Of a DNA stretch of 51,063 nt, positions 16,927 through 25,206 are shown piece after piece (position 1 is the first letter of the stretch; each line of letters opens with the position of its first letter). Origin of the DNA: Bacillota bacterium (lineage in GTDB: Bacteria > Bacillota_I > Bacilli_A > Acholeplasmatales > Acholeplasmataceae); assembly GCA_018817915.1 (NCBI GenBank), contig JAHISX010000077.1, positions 1 through 51,063 on the forward strand, written 5' to 3'. The notes under the pieces are model-generated. The model was not told the DNA's origin. It ran no database searches and saw nothing but the letters and a program-made list of their open reading frames with translations. The translations under genes and the position numbers were made by a program.

Positions 16927-19319
16927 AGATATGCGCCTCCAAGTGCTCGATTCAAAGCATCAATGTCTATACTTGAAGAAGATGTATTAACAGTCAAATT
17001 GTTCGTTGTGTAACTACTGTTGGATGAATTTGAGTTTGTCTGAAAGATTTTCCCTGAAAATAAATCTCCAAAGAAATTTCCTACTTTACCAAAAACCTTT
17101 CCAACTCCATCAAATGCTTTTGCGATGTTATCGATAATCCATTTGACTGCATCAATTATTTTTGTGAGCAACCATAGAACAGGTTCTAAAACTGCCAATA
17201 GAAGTCTAAGGGCTGGTGCTAGTAACACACCTATGACATCTCCTATCAATTTCAATAATGGACTAAATGCTTCAAGTAAAAACTTTATGAAGTCAAGTTG
17301 TGAAATTAGTGGAGCTAAGAGTAGGTCTATCAGTGGCATCAAGAGAACCATTACTCCTGCTATTGCTTCAATGATGATTGTGATTAACTCAAGGATTGGT
17401 TCTAGGATTGCAATTAAGATATCTAAGATAGGGGTTAGGATTTGTACAAGAATATCAACAAGGATTAAGATTACATCTGAAACCACTTTAAATAGGGCTC
17501 CTAGGACTTCTAGTACACGATTGAGTGGTTCTATAAATGAAGTTACCAGGTTCGCAATAGCAACCATAATGATGCTAAGGACACCAATGATTACTTCAAT
17601 GATTGCTTTGACTGGCTCTAGTAACTGGAATAGTACAACAAGAACTGTGGATAAAACATTCCCAACTAGTTCAACTACTATTTGAATGAAAGGGATAAGC
17701 GAAACGATAACACTGGACAACATTTTCAAAATAGATATCAATGGGGGTAATAGTTCTTCAAGCAATCCCATGAATGCATTTGCTAATTCACTGACTACAA
17801 TAATTACAACATCTAAGATGTCAATGAGTGGATCCATAACTCCTTCCAAGAGTTCAACAAAATTATTGATTAAAGCTTCAACGATTCCCATAAGAACTTC
17901 AAACACTGGGGCTAAATGAGAACTCAATTTCGTTATGAGTTCTGTAATCGGAACTAAGAGTTTCTGAATCGCATCGAATACCTTTTTCAATAACTCCTGA
18001 AACTTTTCGTTTTTTAGCAGTAGTACAACAAGAGCTGCGACAAGACCGATAATAGCAAGTTTACCAATTGCCAATCCTTTGAAAAGTTCTGCACCTTTAA
18101 AGATACTGAGCACACTTTTGAGTTGTACAAACAATGGGATTGCTTTTGCAACAATGACTAATATAGGTCCAATGCTAGCGAGTAAAACCACTAGAATACC
18201 AATTATTTTTTTTGTTGATGAAGATAGATTATTCCACCAATTTGCAACATTTCTCAGTGCTGGAACTACTCTTTCTTGAATGGTATCAACAATTGATTGG
18301 AGAACTGGAAGAAAAGCCACACCGATTGTAACGCTTAAACTTGTCAATGATTGTTTTAGCTTATCTAATGAATCATTGAAACTTCCTGCAGTTTCTGCTT
18401 CTTTTGCAGTAACTATTCCGAGTTCAACCGCTTCGTTTTTTAAGCCTTCAACTTCATTGGAAGTCGCTTCAATAACTTGAGCGAGTTCAGCTCCTACTTT
18501 ATCTCCAAAGATTTGATTTGCTATGGCAACTCTCAAAGTTGCATCTTCTAGATTTGATAAACTATCACGAATGAGATCGAATGCTTGGTCACTATTAAGA
18601 CCAATCAAATCGTTTGTCGTTAACCCTATTTGACTTAAGTAATCTTCATATTTAGATCCGTTGCCAGTAACAATATCGCCTAGTACACCATTTAGTTTGA
18701 CGAATGCTTTTTGCATTGTTGTTTCATCAACTGCAAGGATTTTAAAGGCATGACTCCATTTTTGATAGGCTTCTACAGATAAGTAAACTTTTGATGCATT
18801 ATCAGCAATTGCATCGGCTGTCTGCATCGATTTCACAGTCAATGCACTTAAAGCAGAAACAGCACCTAGAATCGGTGCAGTCACATACTTTGTCATGGAT
18901 GAACCTACTTTAGCAAGTTTTTCAACATTGATAGCACCGAGTGACTTAATCTTTTTAGCAGTCATCTCAAGCTCGTTGTTTAGTTTGTTGATATCTGCTT
19001 CAGTGTATTGAACTGAACGTTTTAAAGCATTGAATTCTTGTTCTGAAATTGCACCAATCTTAACTGCTTTCTTTGCTTCTTCAAGTTTCGCATTTTGTGC
19101 TTCTAATTTTTTCTTTGAAGTCTCTAGGGTTTGATTTAGTTTGTCTTGCTTATCTTTCCAAAGTGAAAGATTGGAACTGTCAAACTTTAAAGAATTATTG
19201 ATGGCTTTTAAGTCTTTTTGCTCTTCTTTCAGTTCTGCAGTAATTTCTTTTAAGTTTCTATCCAGTTCGGTCGTGTCAAGACCAAGCTTGATGTTTAAAC
19301 CTTTAATGGTCTCTGCCAC
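16923..19319 (-). CDS. Phage tail tape measure protein
   Basis: 798 residues, starting at GTG 15 bp after the frameshifted chaperone stop. Residues ~5-125 form a coiled coil rich in Lys, Glu and Asn. A tape-measure core follows (about 130-360), then a very long region of hydrophobic helices (about 365-740) rich in Ile, Leu and Val. It sets tail length and threads through the tube. The size suggests a medium-length non-contractile tail. Confidence 0.92.
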   Translation of the reverse strand: MAETIKGLNIKLGLDTTELDRNLKEITAELKEEQKDLKAINNSLKFDSSNLSLWKDKQDKLNQTLETSKKKLEAQNAKLEEAKKAVKIGAISEQEFNALKRSVQYTEADINKLNNELEMTAKKIKSLGAINVEKLAKVGSSMTKYVTAPILGAVSALSALTVKSMQTADAIADNASKVYLSVEAYQKWSHAFKILAVDETTMQKAFVKLNGVLGDIVTGNGSKYEDYLSQIGLTTNDLIGLNSDQAFDLIRDSLSNLEDATLRVAIANQIFGDKVGAELAQVIEATSNEVEGLKNEAVELGIVTAKEAETAGSFNDSLDKLKQSLTSLSVTIGVAFLPVLQSIVDTIQERVVPALRNVANWWNNLSSSTKKIIGILVVLLASIGPILVIVAKAIPLFVQLKSVLSIFKGAELFKGLAIGKLAIIGLVAALVVLLLKNEKFQELLKKVFDAIQKLLVPITELITKLSSHLAPVFEVLMGIVEALINNFVELLEGVMDPLIDILDVVIIVVSELANAFMGLLEELLPPLISILKMLSSVIVSLIPFIQIVVELVGNVLSTVLVVLFQLLEPVKAIIEVIIGVLSIIMVAIANLVTSFIEPLNRVLEVLGALFKVVSDVILILVDILVQILTPILDILIAILEPILELITIIIEAIAGVMVLLMPLIDLLLAPLISQLDFIKFLLEAFSPLLKLIGDVIGVLLAPALRLLLAVLEPVLWLLTKIIDAVKWIIDNIAKAFDGVGKVFGKVGNFFGDLFSGKIFQTNSNSSNSSYTTNNLTVNTSSSSIDIDALNRALGGAYL

Positions 19320-19334
19320 GATGTTCCCTTCTTT

Positions 19335-19861
19335 CTATAACAAAAATTTATCTATATCAGATTGAGTTGCATTTCGACTTCCCACCCCACCATGTGTCTC
19401 TAGTTCGATGTTAACGATTTCTCCATAAGTATTGATATCAAAGAACTGACTCTCACTGATTTGAATACCTAGTTTTGCTAAGTTATAAATGATGGATGCG
19501 GTGATGGGAATGTTATCTACTTTTTTGTATTGCTACCTTCTTTGACAGTACCAAGCAGTTCTGCAATAGTGTTTGCGATGGTTTCTAGTTCTACTGTATT
19601 GCTCAAGACAGCGAAATCAAATCCCTGAAGAAATTCATCATAGCTTGATTTGGTAAATGGCTTATGAAGAATGTATGTGATTCTAAAGATGACATCAATC
19701 ACTGTGGATAAAGCAGATAAATTATTATGTTGAGACAATTGATCTAATACAGAGATATCAGAAAACAATTCCGTACCAAAGGTGCTTTTATATGAAATTA
19801 TCGTAAAAAGACTTGATTTGAGTTTGTAATCCATATCTTGAATATGCAGTGTTTTTTCCAT
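19335..19861 (-). CDS. Tail assembly chaperone, -1 frameshift fusion (G-GT type)
   Basis: This is the predicted 175-residue product if ribosomes slip -1 at A_AAA_AAG (19526-19520). The upstream 114 residues are joined to 61 more encoded at 19520-19338, ending at the TAG at 19337-19335. The extension begins VDNIPITASIIYNLAKLGIQ and is fully open for 61 codons. In siphoviruses, G and G-T proteins made in this way bind the tape measure and tail tube during assembly. The extension lies exactly between the chaperone and tape-measure genes, as expected. Confidence 0.85.
19517..19861 (-). CDS. Tail assembly chaperone, zero-frame product
   Basis: 114 residues from the ATG at 19861, which follows TTAGGAG. 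Longer frames from 19945 run back into the tail-tube gene and lack a ribosome-binding site. The sequence is helical (DISVLDQLSQHNNLSALST) and has the size and place of phage G-type chaperones. It ends at TAG right after the slippery heptamer, so most ribosomes should terminate here. Confidence 0.85.
   Translation of the reverse strand: MEKTLHIQDMDYKLKSSLFTIISYKSTFGTELFSDISVLDQLSQHNNLSALSTVIDVIFRITYILHKPFTKSSYDEFLQGFDFAVLSNTVELETIANTIAELLGTVKEGSNTKK
19520..19526 (-). promoter_or_regulatory. A_AAA_AAG slippery heptamer (-1 frameshift)
   Basis: On the minus strand the zero-frame codons ACA AAA AAG are followed at once by TAG. The X_XXY_YYZ site A_AAA_AAG is the most efficient bacterial -1 slippery type. 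The open -1 frame leads straight to the start of the tape-measure gene. Confidence 0.85.
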
Positions 19862-19871
19862 GTAGATACTC

Positions 19872-20444
19872 CTAACTACCAAAAGTAGGTAATACAGGTG
19901 ATGCTTCAAGGAATGTCTGATAATTGATATCTCCAAGGTTTGCAATCACATGAGTCACCAAGTAGTTACCTACCTCTATTGGTCTAGCTACAATGCTAAG
20001 TGTGATGGAGTTTGCTTCCACAGATTCACCTTTTGTTTTTGTAGCTTCATTGACAGGTGTTACCGAGCATAGATAAAACCATACACGTCTTGCTTTGGCA
20101 TCTCCTTGGAACTCGAAACCAAGTGCAAATGTTTCTACACCATTGTTTGTAACTTCCACTAAGTTTCCATTAACAAGCTTCTTATAACCTAAAATGTCCA
20201 CTTTAAATGTGTCTGATAGTTCTGATAACTTAAGGGTAATGTTTCTTCCGGCATTTTGAACTAGAGTTGCGATCACTGAATCATCTGCATAAATGGATTG
20301 ACTTCCACCAATAATTTCACTTGAGAACTCTTGAGCACCAAGTAAGGCGACCGGTGTTACAAAAATCCATGACCCATCTTCTGATTGTGTCGCTTTGGAG
20401 TAGTGAACATTCTTTAATCCGAATGTGACTTTGTTTTGTGACAT
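19872..20444 (-). CDS. Major tail (tube) protein
   Basis: 190 residues. The opening region (VTFGLKNVHYSK) and the internal GSQSIYADDS and TNNGVETFALGFEFQG match the phi13-type major tail proteins of Gram-positive siphoviruses, a beta-barrel that polymerises into the tail tube. It lies between the tail-terminator-like gene (2-bp gap) and the chaperone gene. The ATG follows AAGGAGG. Confidence 0.85.
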   Translation of the reverse strand: MSQNKVTFGLKNVHYSKATQSEDGSWIFVTPVALLGAQEFSSEIIGGSQSIYADDSVIATLVQNAGRNITLKLSELSDTFKVDILGYKKLVNGNLVEVTNNGVETFALGFEFQGDAKARRVWFYLCSVTPVNEATKTKGESVEANSITLSIVARPIEVGNYLVTHVIANLGDINYQTFLEASPVLPTFGS

Positions 20445-20446
20445 GT

Positions 20447-20797
20447 TTAATATCCTCCTTTGGATAAGATGTTGATTTGATAAACACGATTGATCGAATA
20501 ATCATCGTTTTGATATGTGCTAACCAGGACTGGTATGATTTCCTTCTGATTAAAAGTTTCTTCAAAAAGGTAAACCAACGCTTCATTTCGTGACCTTGTA
20601 ACTAGTGTCACTTGATATTCAACTGAATAGATAATGACCTTGTTATCAGCTGTAATGGGTCTTTTGGATATGATTTGATAAACAATATAGGGCAACTGAT
20701 TACTCGTTTCGGTATTGTCATTACGATTAGATAGGTAATACACGTTATCCGTAATTTCAGTAAGTGTGTTATAGATGATATCGTTATGAAGTGCCAT
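20447..20797 (-). CDS. Tail terminator/completion protein (DUF3168-like)
   Basis: 116 residues. An N-terminal helix is followed by LPYIVYQIIS and VEYQVTLVTRSR strands, the alpha/beta layout of tail terminator proteins that cap the tube. It is the fourth connector-type gene between capsid and tube, overlapping the gp10-like gene by 14 bp. Confidence 0.68.
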   Translation of the reverse strand: MALHNDIIYNTLTEITDNVYYLSNRNDNTETSNQLPYIVYQIISKRPITADNKVIIYSVEYQVTLVTRSRNEALVYLFEETFNQKEIIPVLVSTYQNDDYSINRVYQINILSKGGY

Positions 20798-21176
20798 TGA
20801 TTATAATCCTCTTGATTTCTTCTAGCATTTTCGGTGTGAAGTAATCATATGATGGCCGTAGAAATGGTCTCCCAGGGATATGCTTACCTGATGTATGTCT
20901 AAACCCAAGTTCAATCAAATGAACGAGTTGATATTTTGTCTTACTTGATATATAGATAATCTTGTTTGTTCCCTGTCCTACTTCTGTTTTTATAAACGAG
21001 TCAGCAAGATGCTTACCCATTTGATTACTTCTTGGGGCATTTTCTTTAATGTAGGATAGGATTTGATCTGCACACTGATTCACACGTTCAAGAATAGTTT
21101 CTTTTGTTTCAATGGAATAGTCATTGACAAGTTCAGATATTTTTCCAGCAAGTTCTGTTAAATTGATTGTTCCCAT
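20784..21176 (-). CDS. HK97 gp10-like tail completion protein
   Basis: 130 residues. A helical N-terminal half is followed by ENAPRSNQMGKHLADSF and HLIELGFRH...GRPFLRP. These are the conserved APvdTG..L and vEfGt..mparPFlrPa elements of the HK97 gp10 family, which joins head and tail. It overlaps both neighbours. Confidence 0.82.
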   Translation of the reverse strand: MGTINLTELAGKISELVNDYSIETKETILERVNQCADQILSYIKENAPRSNQMGKHLADSFIKTEVGQGTNKIIYISSKTKYQLVHLIELGFRHTSGKHIPGRPFLRPSYDYFTPKMLEEIKRIIINGTS

Positions 21177-21487
21177 AGGAAGTCACCATCACTTAGTCCA
21201 GTTTTGGATAAATAGAGTTCCACATATTGACCACCAAAAAAGGTTCTTTCAATACGATAATAAGAATCGTTCATCTTAACTAATTTTTCTTCTTGATAAG
21301 AAAATGTATTCAGCTGCACTTTGATTTCTATTTTTATCTTGGTTTCAACTGAGACTTTCCATTCTTCCCTGGTGAGTGATCTGATAATTCCAATGACTTC
21401 TCTGCTAGCCAATACTTTGTATTTTTCTCTAACTTGCTGAACAGAAATCAAGTTCAATCTAGTGTTGGGACTATTAGGGAATGGCAT
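21158..21487 (-). CDS. Head closure / head-tail adaptor protein
   Basis: 109 residues, beta-rich. The VKMNDSYYRIERTFFGGQYV segment is the typical end of SPP1 gp16-like or HK97 head-tail joining proteins. It is preceded by the gp6-like connector (2-bp gap) and followed by the gp10-like gene. Identification is by order and pattern. Confidence 0.7.
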   Translation of the reverse strand: MPFPNSPNTRLNLISVQQVREKYKVLASREVIGIIRSLTREEWKVSVETKIKIEIKVQLNTFSYQEEKLVKMNDSYYRIERTFFGGQYVELYLSKTGLSDGDFLWEQSI

Positions 21488-21488
21488 A

Positions 21489-21773
21489 TTAAGTACCTTT
21501 AGATATGGACACTTGTTTTAAAAGGAAATAGAATGCTTGAGGTAATTCTTTTACAGAACCATCACCTTTAAATCCGAAAAAGGTCTTCACATAAATGAGA
21601 ACCAGGCTTTGAACATCGTGGTCTAAAAGATGAGTATCACTCACCCCAGTTGATTTAACGAGGGTGAGTGCACTTTCAATTAGAGCGCTTAATTCAGTGT
21701 CCGCAAATGATTCGGATTCACTAATCATCAATGAGGATTTTACCAGGTTCAGTAAATTTGATGAAACGCTCAT
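21489..21773 (-). CDS. Head-tail connector, HK97 gp6-like
   Basis: About 94 residues of alpha-helix from the ATG at 21773. A GTG at 21785 is an alternative that overlaps the capsid stop. The pattern LNLVKSSLMISESESFADTE, a spacer, then HDVQSLVLIYVKTFFGF, matches DNA-packaging adaptor proteins of the gp6 family that form the ring under the portal. It lies directly after the capsid gene. Confidence 0.72.
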   Translation of the reverse strand: MSVSSNLLNLVKSSLMISESESFADTELSALIESALTLVKSTGVSDTHLLDHDVQSLVLIYVKTFFGFKGDGSVKELPQAFYFLLKQVSISKGT

Positions 21774-21777
21774 TGGA

Positions 21778-22920
21778 CTATACACCAGTTGGTGTTACTG
21801 CACCTTTTTTAACACGAACAAATCCTTTGTACCCAACAACGTTCCCACCAGCAAAGACAGAGGCCTTATAGCAAATGATTCCTTGTTTGAACTTGTAATC
21901 AGTTGATTTGCTGATTTCAATTGGTGAAAAGATTGCTGTTTCATAGTTTTTAAGTGAACCATATGCGATGCAATATGCTCCAGTAGTTGTAGCTGAATTG
22001 CTAATTGCTTCACAATTCGAGTTGATGATATAGAAAATACCATCAATGGTATGATTCACATAGTCAATCGTATGAACCTTGCGTCCTTCTTCAGTACGCA
22101 GTCTTGCAAAAGCACGAAGGTCTGCTTTACTTAGGATAAGAATGGCACTGCCTTCAACTTCTTCAGGTCCACCATAAGCGTAAATGATGTCATCGAGTGT
22201 GTCTTCGTTAATCTCTGACACTTCAACATCAGTAGTATCTGCTAGAGCAGTTGCATTTTGACTAAAAATACCAGTGAACTGATTAGATCCACCTGCACCC
22301 TTAAGGATTTCTAGAGACAACTTCTTTTTAAGACTTGTTTTGATATTTTTTATGACTTCAGATTGATAATTGATTGCTGGCAACTTTTCGAGTTCTTCAG
22401 TAATCTCAGTGTAAGCAGTTAACTTACACTTGGTGATTGTCAAATAGCCAAATGATGGCTCTGATTCATTGTAATCAGCACCTTCTTGTGTGTATCCTGC
22501 CGTTCCTGAACCTTTAACAAAGGTCTTTTTATATGTTTCTCCACCAACTAGGTTAACCAATTTGATGTTATCGACCAATGTTGATACTTCACTGAATGGA
22601 TAAACTGCTAGTTTTCCATCGATGTGTTCAGGTAATAAGATTTCATCTTGTGATACTTGAATAGTGCGTTTTTCACGCAAATCGAGTCCACGCTTTTCAA
22701 GAGCTTCTTTTGGCAATCCACCTGACTTAGTTTCAATCACTGGAGTTGGGTCAAATTTCTTTGCTATTTCAATCTTTTTGGATAAGACATTTCTTTCTTC
22801 ATTTAACTTATCCACTTCTAATTCAAGATTTTCTAATTCTTCAAGCGATGCAGCATCCGAGATTTTTCTGATTTCTGCAATTCGCCCTTCAATTTCTTTC
22901 ATACGCACATTTGCATTCAT
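21778..22920 (-). CDS. Major capsid protein, HK97 fold
   Basis: 380 residues. The first ~80 are a charged coiled coil (delta/scaffold domain, EELENLELEVDKLNEERNVL), presumably removed by the protease encoded upstream. The rest has capsid-family elements: EHIDGKLAVYPFSEVSTLVD near the N-arm, YTEITEELEKL (spine helix) and IDYVNHTIDGIFYIINS (P-domain and loop). The start overlaps the protease stop by 4 bp. Confidence 0.92.
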   Translation of the reverse strand: MNANVRMKEIEGRIAEIRKISDAASLEELENLELEVDKLNEERNVLSKKIEIAKKFDPTPVIETKSGGLPKEALEKRGLDLREKRTIQVSQDEILLPEHIDGKLAVYPFSEVSTLVDNIKLVNLVGGETYKKTFVKGSGTAGYTQEGADYNESEPSFGYLTITKCKLTAYTEITEELEKLPAINYQSEVIKNIKTSLKKKLSLEILKGAGGSNQFTGIFSQNATALADTTDVEVSEINEDTLDDIIYAYGGPEEVEGSAILILSKADLRAFARLRTEEGRKVHTIDYVNHTIDGIFYIINSNCEAISNSATTTGAYCIAYGSLKNYETAIFSPIEISKSTDYKFKQGIICYKASVFAGGNVVGYKGFVRVKKGAVTPTGV

Positions 22921-23519
22921 AATGTTAGTGTTCCTTTCAATTTTATGTTTAGTCTTTTTCTTACAAGATTTGTTTTTCGATTGATCTCTTCCTTATCCAA
23001 GGCATCTAATTCCATATCCATGGTATCTAGACTACGAGCATATATCGATGTATCTTCATAAGCTGGGGTATCCACAATCGAGACATCATACAGTCTTTCT
23101 ATTGACTTGATAGTTCTTTTTGGGATTTCACCACTTCTATCCCAGGATTGTTCTTTAACACTAAAAGCAAAAGACATCTTATCTAGAAGCCTATTTTGAA
23201 CCATTTTGTAAATGTCCTGGTTCGATGCAGTATCCAGTAGTTTTGCTCTTACTTTGAGACCTACATCATCCACTTCTAGTGTGAGTGATTCATTACGTGT
23301 TCTCGCAATAACAAGAAAGTTATCTTGGTGATTATATTTGAGAGGGACATCTTTCATATTGGTCAACAATAGAGCATTTCGATCTATAAGTTCTATGAAT
23401 CCACGTTTCTCATCCCCAATAACAGTTTCCTTGTTAAAAACGATGGCATAACCTTCTAAAACCATCTCTTCATTTTCGTTATTAAGTCTTAATTCTGATA
23501 ATCTAATCTCTTTATTCAT
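22917..23519 (-). CDS. Prohead protease, HK97 family
   Basis: 200 residues. GYAIVFNKETVIGD, then LKYNHQDNFLVIARTRN (containing the catalytic His) and DKMSFAFSVKEQSW (with the nucleophilic Ser) are the hallmarks of HK97 prohead proteases (U35). The enzyme cleaves the capsid delta domain during maturation. It is the first gene after the predicted promoter at 23537-23593. A hairpin around 23532-23554 overlaps the -10, and its downstream arm adjoins the AAGGAG ribosome-binding site. Confidence 0.9.
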   Translation of the reverse strand: MNKEIRLSELRLNNENEEMVLEGYAIVFNKETVIGDEKRGFIELIDRNALLLTNMKDVPLKYNHQDNFLVIARTRNESLTLEVDDVGLKVRAKLLDTASNQDIYKMVQNRLLDKMSFAFSVKEQSWDRSGEIPKRTIKSIERLYDVSIVDTPAYEDTSIYARSLDTMDMELDALDKEEINRKTNLVRKRLNIKLKGTLTL

Positions 23520-23536
23520 AATAAAAACTCCTTCGA

Positions 23537-23593
23537 TATATCAATTGTATCGAAAGAGTTTCAAATATTTGGGGGTCAAACTGAAGACTTGTT
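23537..23593 (-). promoter_or_regulatory. Box promoter PL3 before protease/capsid/tail genes
   Basis: On the minus strand the box AGTCTTCAGTTTGACC, followed by CCCAAATATTT, ends 24 bp before TACAAT (23549-23544), with TTGACC at 23579-23574. The 31 bp at 23563-23593 are identical to 29039-29069. No -35 lies at the normal distance (CCAAAT there), so an activator bound over the -35 region is likely. It also overlaps the divergent promoter of the accessory gene at 23624. Confidence 0.7.
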
Positions 23594-23613
23594 GATATAA
23601 TTTTACTAAAGGG
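23587..23613 (+). promoter_or_regulatory. Extended -10 promoter and RBS of the GGCT-HEPN-like gene
   Basis: TGATATAAT (an extended -10, hexamer at 23596-23601) is followed by AAAGGGG. Its -35 region lies inside the oppositely oriented PL3 box. Almost the same block (TTTGTTGATATAAT, then TAAAGGGGTTGAT) recurs at 24914-24945 before the next gene. Confidence 0.6.
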
Positions 23614-23623
23614 GTTGATATGA

Positions 23624-24865
23624 TTGATTTATTTAGCTTATGGTTCCAATATGAATGTAAATCAAATGTATGCAAGATGTGATAATCCAACATTTCTTTC
23701 TACTGGTTACTTGGAAGATTACAAACTTGTATTTGATGGATATTCAAATACAAGAAATAGTCTAGTGGCAAACATTATTGAACAAAGACATTCAAAATTA
23801 CCTTATGTGTTGTGGCTTATTGACGAGCAAGATGAACTCCTTCTGGATAAATCAGAAGGGTTCCCTAAGCATTATGAGAAAATTATTCTCCTGCTGAATG
23901 ATGGAGTTGAAGCAACGACTTATTTGATGACAGAATATAAGAAGTCTTTAAAAACTGACAAGATGTATGTGTCTAAAGAGTATGAGCAAGTGATTCGTGA
24001 TGCATATTCAGAACACAATTTGGATGTTAAATACTTAGAAGATGCTTTAATGGATTCAGGTAATATCAAAAGTACTAGTTTCGAATTCAGTATTACTTCT
24101 GCGTTATCTAGATTAAACATGAAAAGAGAAATACTGGCTGAATCTTTTGAAATGACTGTTGATGATTTTAATATGCACATTAAAAACTATGATGCACTAA
24201 CTTTTTCTCAAATTATTAAGTTATCAAAATTGTTAAATTGTTCCCCCAAAGAGTTGATTTTTAGGAATGAAACTAAAATAGCATCAAGAGAAACAGTTGA
24301 TTCTATAACTAAGTATTTTAATGAACTTTGGTTTTCTGTTAGTTGGGTTGTTAACATTTTTTGTGAAAAAATTAATTATTACAGGGAGAATGTTGACTTT
24401 TTCACTAACAACCAGAAAAAACTATTTGTTAGTGCAGCTCATTATTATTCATTAATACTCATCTCTGAGTTGTGGAACAGTTCAACAAATGAAGGAGATG
24501 ACATCACATTCGGAGGATTCTTCAAAAAATCATCAGATACTTTGGATCCAGAAATTAACCTGAAACTTAATCTCATAAAGAATAGATTTTTTAGTTTTAA
24601 AAAGGACAATAATTTACTGATAAAAAGGTTTAAGTTGTCTAGAGATAAGATCATGGTTCATTTGACAAATTATAAGAGAAATATTATCACTATAAAAGAT
24701 AGCAATGGTATGTCTATAATAATGTATGAGACAGAATTTACAAAAAGTGAACTTACACTAGTCATCAACGAATTAGTAGATTTAACAAACAATATATCTT
24801 CTATACTAAATGGTATTTCAAGTACAAAATTTGATTCAATTGATTTGTTCGTTCCAGAAATCTAA
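23624..24865 (+). CDS. GGCT-like, HTH and HEPN-like fusion protein (accessory)
   Basis: 413 residues from a TTG start behind AAAGGGG. Residues 1-~110 resemble the gamma-glutamylcyclotransferase/AIG2 fold: YGSN at 6-9 and a DKSEGFP segment with the likely catalytic Glu78. Residues ~153-215 look like an XRE-type helix-turn-helix. Residues ~225-360 are helical and contain R340-x5-H346 (RDKIMVH), the ribonuclease motif of HEPN proteins such as AbiU2. It lies antisense between portal and protease genes, a typical moron. Function is unknown. Abortive infection or toxin activity is an inference. Confidence 0.75.
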   Translation: MIYLAYGSNMNVNQMYARCDNPTFLSTGYLEDYKLVFDGYSNTRNSLVANIIEQRHSKLPYVLWLIDEQDELLLDKSEGFPKHYEKIILLLNDGVEATTYLMTEYKKSLKTDKMYVSKEYEQVIRDAYSEHNLDVKYLEDALMDSGNIKSTSFEFSITSALSRLNMKREILAESFEMTVDDFNMHIKNYDALTFSQIIKLSKLLNCSPKELIFRNETKIASRETVDSITKYFNELWFSVSWVVNIFCEKINYYRENVDFFTNNQKKLFVSAAHYYSLILISELWNSSTNEGDDITFGGFFKKSSDTLDPEINLKLNLIKNRFFSFKKDNNLLIKRFKLSRDKIMVHLTNYKRNIITIKDSNGMSIIMYETEFTKSELTLVINELVDLTNNISSILNGISSTKFDSIDLFVPEI

Positions 24866-24913
24866 TCTTCAAATATACAATATAGTCTAGACATTAACGG
24901 ATTACAATAGATA

Positions 24914-24948
24914 TTTGTTGATATAATATTAAATAAAGGGGTTGATTC
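24914..24948 (+). promoter_or_regulatory. Second copy of the accessory promoter/RBS block
   Basis: TTTGTTGATATAAT has the same TGnTATAAT extended -10 as the block at 23587-23613, and the following TAAAGGGGTTGAT is shared too. It would give the small downstream gene its own start. No box copy accompanies it. Confidence 0.55.
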
Positions 24949-24951
24949 AAT

Positions 24952-25194
24952 ATGAAACAAGAAGAAATAATTAATAAAGCCATACATTATTACAAATCTG
25001 GAAAAGATGTATTTTCGTCAGATATTCGCGATGCAATAGATAATTTACCTCATCATGATAGAATACATACTATTGTTCATGTTATAAAGAAAATAAAAGA
25101 GCCTGCAGACAGTTACATCCTTTTAGGTAAATTAAATGAAACGTTCGAATGGATTAACCAAGATGACATTGATACTATACGAAAAAGAGTGTAG
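24952..25194 (+). CDS. Small accessory protein, unknown
   Basis: 80 residues, ATG start, largely helical and charged (IRDAIDNLPHHDRIHTIVHV). It follows the GGCT-HEPN-like gene on the same strand under a near-identical promoter block. It stops 12 bp before the portal gene, which is transcribed convergently. It could be the antitoxin or partner of its neighbour, but there is no direct evidence. Confidence 0.6.
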   Translation: MKQEEIINKAIHYYKSGKDVFSSDIRDAIDNLPHHDRIHTIVHVIKKIKEPADSYILLGKLNETFEWINQDDIDTIRKRV

Positions 25195-25206
25195 TCATTA
25201 GTTAGG

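Noticed and set aside
17125-18480. Long plus-strand reading frames opposite the tape measure
   Set aside because: They mirror the Ile/Leu/Val-rich codons of the tape-measure gene, giving Ser/Thr/Ile-rich shadow peptides without ribosome-binding sites.
19861-19945. Upstream extension of the tail chaperone frame
   Set aside because: It lies inside the tail-tube coding sequence. The ATG at 19861 has a good ribosome-binding site.
23620-23682. ATG at 23620 as the start of the GGCT-like gene
   Set aside because: It is in a different frame that stops after about 20 codons. The TTG at 23624 opens directly into the YGSN motif.
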